DNA of 64,000 nucleotides from Epiperipatus broadwayi. Lineage: Eukaryota > Onychophora > Udeonychophora > Euonychophora > Peripatidae. The translations under genes were made by a program, and so were the position numbers. A model generated the notes under the pieces. That model made no database searches and had not been told where the DNA came from. It saw nothing but the letters and a program-made list of their open reading frames with translations. The stretch is from contig JAQFVV010006716.1 in assembly GCA_028023455.1 (NCBI GenBank), forward strand, positions 1 to 64,000. Direction: 5' to 3'. Positions within the stretch are counted from its first letter, which is position 1. Every line of letters starts with the position of its first letter. Of this stretch, positions 58,268 to 64,000 are shown piece by piece.

Positions 58268-60124
58268 TCCTTCCTTATTCATCATCATCATCAATAGTAG
58301 TCTGTCCAATAGACAGGTCCAGAGAGTAGTCACTACATCAGTTCATCCATTCTTCCATTCCATTCTCTTCCTTGCCCACTTCCTCAATTCCACATAACCC
58401 CTTCCATCTCGTATATCATCCAATAATGTCAATCTCTTCCGTCCTTTCTTTTTTATTTCCACTCACCATTCCTTCCAAAACATCTTTCATTAAACTATAA
58501 TCTTTTCTTAGTATATGTCCAATCCAGTTTCTCTTTCTCTCTTTGATACTTTCAATCAATCTTCTTTCCTCATTAACTCTTTTCAAAACTTCTTCATTTG
58601 TTATTTTATTCACCCAACTGATTTTTTCCATTTTTCTCCATGTCCACATCTCAAAAGCTTTCAGTTGTTTTTTAATTCTATTACTCAATGTCCATGTCTC
58701 ACAACCATACATTAATACACTCCACACATAACATTTAATTAATCTTTTCCTTAATTCTCTTTCCATAGGTCCACAGAATATCTTCTTTCTTTTTACAAAT
58801 GTCACCTTTGCCAATGCTATTCTTCTTTTAACTTCATCTTCACTTCTTCCATCCTCACTCAACCAACAACCCAAATATATAAATCCCTTCACCTGCTGCA
58901 CCATGTCATCATGGATTCCAAATTGCAGTCTTTTTGCATCTCTCCCTATCCATAAACGCTTAGTCTTTTCAATATTAATCTTCATTCCATATGCCATACA
59001 TCCTTCTTCCAATTATTCAACATATTCTGAAGATCCTTTTCTTCCTCAGCAATAAGAGCCATATCATCTGCAAATCTTATACACTTTATTACTCTCCCTC
59101 CAACATTTGCTCCTCCACAGTCCAAATAATTATTTATCATATCTTCTAAATAAATATTAAACAAAACAGGTGACATACTACATCCTTGCCTAACTCCACT
59201 TTCTATATTCACTTCATCCGTCTCATTACATCCAAATCTAACTCTTATTCTTTGCCCATTATACATATTCCATATCAATCGTCTTTCTTTCCAGAATACT
59301 CCTTTATCTCTTAAGATAGACATCAGTTTATTCCAGCTTACTCTATCAAATGCCTTTTCTAAATCTACAAAACATATACCAATTCCTTTATCTCTTTCAA
59401 TATATCTTTCTGCAATTGTCCTAACAATACCAATAGCATCTCTTGTGCTTTTCCCTTTCTGAAAACCAAACTGTTCTTCAGCAATATAATAGTCAACCTT
59501 CCCATAAATCTTTTGAGTTAAAATCCTCAATAACACCTTAAAAACATGAGACAATACACTTATTGTCCTATACCCTTCACATTTAACAGCTTTCTTCTTT
59601 TTAGCAATTGGAATCACTATAGTTCTTAAAAAATCTTCAGGCCAAACTCCACTATTATATATCAAATTGCAAAGTCCAACTATTTCCTTCATAGTAAATT
59701 CTCCCATTTCTCTCAAAAATTCTATAGGTATTGCATCAAATCCAATAGCCTTACCATTCATCATTTGTGCGATTGCCTTTCTTACTTCATCTGGCAGTAT
59801 GTCTATACCTCTATCATCCATTGCAACATCTTCTTCATTTTCAAGTTCATAAGTAATTAAATTATTTCCTCTACTAAACAGATACCGAATATATTCTTCC
59901 CATCTTTTTAATATATCATTACTATCGGTTAACCTTCTTCCATTCTTTATCCGCAATCTCACTTGCTACCCATGTCTTTTTCTCCCAAGAAATACTTTGT
60001 ATTCTATCAAATGCTAGATCATATCTTTTCATCTGTTGAAACCTTTCTATCTCTTTACATTCTTGCTCCAACCACTTTTCTTTTGCTAAATCTGTTTCTC
60101 TTTTTAATTCATTCCTTCCTTATT
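58268..60124 (-). mobile_element. RTE-like LINE insertion, 5'-truncated, with 12-bp target duplication
   Basis: The 12-mer TCCTTCCTTATT flanks both sides (58268-58279 and 60113-60124). Between them, on the minus strand, lies a truncated ORF2 followed by a 3' UTR of about 135 bp ending in (GAT)n, the kind of short-repeat tail common in RTE-type elements. The element body is therefore 58280-60112. The clade is inferred from RT style (FVDLEKAFDRV, GVRQGC) and the tail. Confidence 0.88.
58416..60112 (-). pseudogene. RTE-like ORF2 remnant (reverse transcriptase and C-terminal part)
   Basis: Minus strand, from 60112 down to 58416. The first part (TDLAKEKWLEQECKEIERF) is in one frame to about 59945. 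A shift then leads into GRRLTDSNDILKRWEEYI and the RT: GKAIGFDAIPIEFL, EQFGFQKGKSTRDAI, CFVDLEKAFDRVSW, GVRQGCSMSPVLFNIYLEDM and the catalytic FADD in IRFADDMALI. Near 59000 a second shift moves to GMKINIEKTKRLWIG and the C-terminal region (LMYGCETWTL, NWIGHILRKDYSLM). The endonuclease domain is missing through 5' truncation. Catalytic motifs are intact, so the insertion is fairly young. Confidence 0.9.
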
Positions 60125-61789
60125 ATTATTACACATTAACATTGTTTAATTTCTTATTTTACTTCAATGGGTCTTTATGGGTCAAAATCATTTCTCTTTA
60201 AAAAAAAAATATATAATTGTTAAATCTCTATCAAACATGCTACACATATAAATAAAGCAAAATAAATAAATAATAAACATTCTGAATTGTCTCTTTCCTT
60301 CAAAGCTATATCTGAAGAGTTGATATTATTGGCCACCAACACCAATTATCATTTAGTTCATTTGTCTTGGAAAATGTATATACTTTATAGATGCACATAA
60401 AGTTCCTTTATTCAAAATGTAGCTATATCAATTGCGATAATTAAAAGTAGTAGATAACAAGTCCTGCAGATTATTTTCACATTTTGAATATTTTTTCTTT
60501 CTGGGTTTGAATTTAGATGCTTGGTTTTATATTTTAGTTTCTTCAAATGTCATCATTTTTTCTTTTGTTCTTGGATTTTTTCCTCCTTTTCTCTTGGTTT
60601 CTTTTAGAAGAAAACAAAAAAAATTCCAAATAAAATACCGCTCTAGATGCTTTTTCCTTTTATAATTCTTAGGTTCAAATCACAATCAAAACAAAAAAAA
60701 AAAATACTGTTAAAAATATGGATTAGTCATTTAACTTTATATTAAAGTCTGGTTGTTCCTTGTTAATAAGCCATGGATACAGTGCAGTTCTTGAGATGTT
60801 TTCTTTAAACAAACTTTAAAAAGTCAAATATGAAGATTGAGGTACTGAATACAAAATCTTTTATTACAAGTTAATTTGGTCATAATTGATCTTGGAGAAA
60901 GAGAATTGTACACCATTTATAATTGGGTTAGCACTTCACATTCAAGTAATGTTTTACATTTCTTAACAAGTTAAGTAAATTGTTGCCTTCAAGAGAAAAA
61001 AAGATCAGAGGGAAAACCTATAAGAGATTGAATTAGCAAGAGTTCAAAGCAGTCTTCCATTTCACTTTCCCTAGCTCCTTTTTATAAACCAGAGGAAAAA
61101 ATCATCGGCCAGTTTCCCTTTAAAACTGCACATTTTCCCTACATTATCTTGTATATTTTAGGAATTAATGGTTCCATCTGCATTTAATGTCAGTAGTAGG
61201 TTGTTTGTATGTGAAAAAGTATAAAAAGTACCCATGTCCTTTTCCCAGCTCAAGTGATGTCTTGGGTAATAGGCCATAATTAGTTTAAATTTAGATTACT
61301 AATCAAATCATTAAATTAGCATATTTTCTTTTATTATGCTAAGATTGAACATAAGATAGTTATCTTATGGTTGGCCAAGATACCACTCACTTGTTTATTA
61401 ATCCAAGCAATCATTTGTTAGGCAGCTTATGCACAAGAGTTTAGTTCTAAAACTCCTAAGTTTGTTTACTCTTGTTGCCTTGTCAATATAATTTAGTGAG
61501 ATAGTCTTCCAACAAAGTATCATTTATTTTTTATTCAGAGTGTATGATCTGATAGTAGGCAATCTCTAATAATTATTAAATAATGGTTTAAATTGACTTT
61601 TAGATTATTTATGTTAGAGTATTAATAGGCCATAATAGTTGTTAGCATTGATATTGAATATGGTCTCTGTCCGATTGTATATCTCTGAATCATCATTCAC
61701 CCTTGATTTTATTGTAACCCCACTGAGTTAAGTCATTAGGAGTCTCTAATACATTATGATAATTAGTTCCATTTCCATTCTCTATTAGA
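60125..61789. other. Unassigned AT-rich DNA
   Basis: No gene and no recognisable element are seen. Poly-A runs occur at 60200 and 60690. Confidence 0.6.
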
Positions 61790-62410
61790 TTAGTTTATTA
61801 TTTCCATTCCATCATTTTCATCTCCTTCATTGCTTTCATTTCTCCATTTTTCATCTCATCTTCCTCTTCATTTTATCTTCTTCCTCTTCCTCTTCATTTT
61901 ATCTTCTTCCTCTTTATCTCATTTCCTTAATCCATTATCATCTTCATCATCTATCATACCCTTTATTTCTCTCTCATCTTCATCATTTCTTCATCATCTC
62001 ATCTTTCCCATCTTCCTCTTCATCTTATTTTCACCATTTCATCTTTCTCTCCATCTTTTCTATCTTTAATTTATCATCTCCATCATTTCATCCCATCTTT
62101 CTCTTCATGTCATCATCTTCATCTCTCTCTCCTCCTTATCATCTCCATTATCTATCCTTCTTTCACCTCATTTCTTTTTCTCTCCTTCTTATCATCTCAT
62201 CTTCTCCATCTTTCTCTTCATATTATTTTCATGATTTTATCTTTTCCCTATTCTCCTAAATTAGTTTGTCTCTCATCTTCTAATTTCTCTGTTCCATCAT
62301 TCTTCATCATCATAATTTCCATTTCCTCATGTCATCATCTCTTTCTCTCTTCTTCCTCATCCTTTCTCCTCATTAATTTTCCCCATCATTTCATCTTTTC
62401 ATTGTTCACC
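61790..62410. repeat. Long pyrimidine-rich tract, (TCATCT)n-like
   Basis: About 620 bp in which the + strand is almost entirely C and T with scattered A, built from irregular TCATCT, TTCCTC, CTTCATC and CTCTCC words. The strand bias is extreme. Reading frames are open by composition only. It resembles the tract at 42.2-42.7 kb, and both pass into (TA)n. Confidence 0.85.
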
Positions 62411-62434
62411 GCCCCCCATCACCACATTTTAAAG

Positions 62435-62458
62435 TATACAATATATATATATATATAT
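62435..62458. repeat. (TA)n microsatellite before the diverged LTR
   Basis: About 11 TA units end at the TGTAATGA start of the next repeat. Confidence 0.9.
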
Positions 62459-64000
62459 TGTAATGATATATAAATATGTCATTACATTAATTTAAAATAA
62501 AATCTTAAAGTTCGCAAATAAAAATAAAATCTATTAAAAAAAAAAACTAAACGCTAAAATTAAAATGTTTGTTAAACGTATATATTCGCACAGATGCTAA
62601 ACTTTAAAAATATTTTTTTTTATAAATAAAAAAAGATATTTGAACGTATTTGTTTTGTAAAAAAAGATTTAAAATTAAAAATAGTTTAAAAAAAAAATAA
62701 CGTAAGTAAAAATAAAAACATGTATTAATTAATTCCTGTAATCTGTAAATGGAAATTATTGTTTATTAATTATCCAAAAGCTGTGTAATTAAAAAGTCAG
62801 ATGAAAAATAGATAAGAGAAGAAAGATTTTAGCTTGACCAATGGAAGCAAATAAAGGCCTGGACCATAATGAAAAAAATGGAACAGTGACGTTTTTGTTC
62901 ATGGAATCCATAGGAGGACTATAAAAGGAAAAATATTGAGTTCCAGTGAGTTTTGTTTTCCAACTTGATTTGGGGAGACGAACGACAAGACACACTTGTC
63001 GTCCTCTCTCACTTATTAAAAAAAAAAAAAATGAAAAGACTGTGATACCAGAATGGAACCAGCTAATGCCACCTCCAGAACATTATTTTCCAATGGAGAT
63101 GTCGTGGAAATTAAAAAAAACAAGAACCTGGACTGTCCTACCGTAAGCTATATTGACATGAACTGTAAATTTAAAAATAATTAAGAACTTTCGTTCGAGC
63201 TTATAAACTTCTGTCTGACTTTTAAGTTTAAAATCAATTGATAAATGTTTAAAATTTTATATGTTTTGCTTTGAAAAAAAAATCATTTCCATTTTATTAT
63301 TTTTTTTTATTTGTATTAATACTTATCGTATAAATTATTTAAATGCATGAAATTTAAAGTTGGGTATAGACATTGCATAGATTTGTTAGCAGTTAATTAT
63401 GTTGCTGTTTCATAGTCGATTGGAATATATAAGTCATCATGTCACTGCGGTGTCTTATGATGAACACCATTAAGTTTTTTGTATCCCCTATGCAATTGAC
63501 ATTATCGATGACTTTGTATTTTGATCGGTTATATTTATTTTGGAATGTTTTTAACCATGGAATATGTGCAGCCGATCTATACTCAACATTTTAAAACAAA
63601 TTTTATAAAATTCATCTGTGCAAATATAATAAATGTTAAATTTAAGTCGGGCGTGAATGGCTATATAGTATTGTAAAGTTATATTAAGGGAGGGTAATCT
63701 TAGGTTATTCGTTTCGTAGTTGAATTGGCTCAATGGATTGGATATATTTGTGTAATTAGTAGATGTAGTAGGATATCCACTATGGGAAGGATTGCATATA
63801 TATGCCACACACCTTCTGTTTGCCTATGGATGGGTTTGTAAGATGGCAAAGGACTGCAATCCATTCCTATGGAGTTTTATGTTTATTGTTCTACTTGCTA
63901 ACAGATGTAGCATTCCTGTTGGTGGAGAGACAATATCTTCTCAAACTCTACTTACTGTTCAGACGTATATTCCTGACAGTATAGTATTTTGTGTTGTCAG
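62459..64000 (+). mobile_element. Diverged relative of the 47-55 kb LTR repeat, running off the window
   Basis: It begins with a hairpin of the same design, TGTAATGA (62459) and TCATTACA (62479-62486). Shared landmarks follow in order: CGCACAGAT, TGACGT, TATAAAAG, a donor-like GTAAGC (63143) and the block TTAAGTCGGGCGTGAATGGC with its following 130 bases (63638 on). Sequence like positions 48948-49140 of LTR 1 occurs before that block instead of after it, so the copy is rearranged or partly duplicated. No long ORF. The right end is outside the window. Confidence 0.75.
62887..62927 (+). promoter_or_regulatory. Conserved CRE-like site and TATA box in the diverged copy
   Basis: TGACGT at 62887-62892 and TATAAAAG at 62920-62927 keep the arrangement of the 47-55 kb LTRs although the surrounding sequence has diverged strongly. 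Confidence 0.65.

Noticed and set aside
58515-58731. Plus-strand frames over the RTE-like insertion
   Set aside because: They are antisense shadows of the minus-strand reverse transcriptase remnant.

Overview
This is animal nuclear DNA, very AT-rich and almost wholly repetitive; an arthropod, probably an insect, fits best. The evidence is non-LTR retrotransposons of the CR1/Jockey superfamily with PHD-finger ORF1 proteins, a candidate DPE-type internal promoter (AGACGTG) at a fixed distance from the 5' junction of each element, an RTE-like element, and LTR-type repeats with TATA boxes. There are no bacterial operons, rRNA genes, tRNA genes or CRISPR arrays. Species cannot be told from the sequence.

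Layout. 1-1010: a 1-kb foldback whose arms are two inverted copies of an RTE-like 3' end. 1011-8329: mostly unassigned AT-rich DNA, with two small GC-richer islands near 7 kb that look exon-like. 8330-40811: a compound block of non-LTR elements, each joined to the next by (TTA)n tracts of 27 to about 690 bp. In order it holds LINE-A (both ORFs open), LINE-C (a mosaic, internally deleted copy), LINE-B1 (full length), five copies of a roughly 950-bp minus-strand LINE tail (unit U) interleaved with the 5'-truncated LINE-B3 and a doubly truncated LINE-A-like piece, then LINE-B2 (full length and nearly identical to B1). 40812-47338: unassigned DNA with pyrimidine-rich minisatellite, a 73-bp duplication and a small foldback. 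47339-55435: an LTR-internal-LTR-internal-LTR array (LTR about 2.21 kb, internal about 0.73 kb, no long ORF) flanked by a possible 4-bp target duplication. 56620-56890 (minus): the only convincing candidate for a host coding exon, ending at a perfect GTAAGT donor. 58268-60124: a 5'-truncated, frameshifted RTE-like insertion on the minus strand with a 12-bp target duplication. 61790-62458: a long pyrimidine-rich tract and (TA)n. 62459-64000: a diverged relative of the LTR repeat that runs off the window.

How the parts fit. The LINE families encode an RNA-binding-type ORF1 and an endonuclease/reverse-transcriptase ORF2. Only LINE-A has both open. B1 has an intact ORF2 and a broken ORF1, while B2 has the reverse. 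The shared (TTA)n junctions suggest both insertion into TTA microsatellite and later shuffling through it. The RTE-like foldback could in principle give hairpin RNA against the RTE family seen at 58-60 kb. All similarity statements come from reading the sequence; no database search was run.
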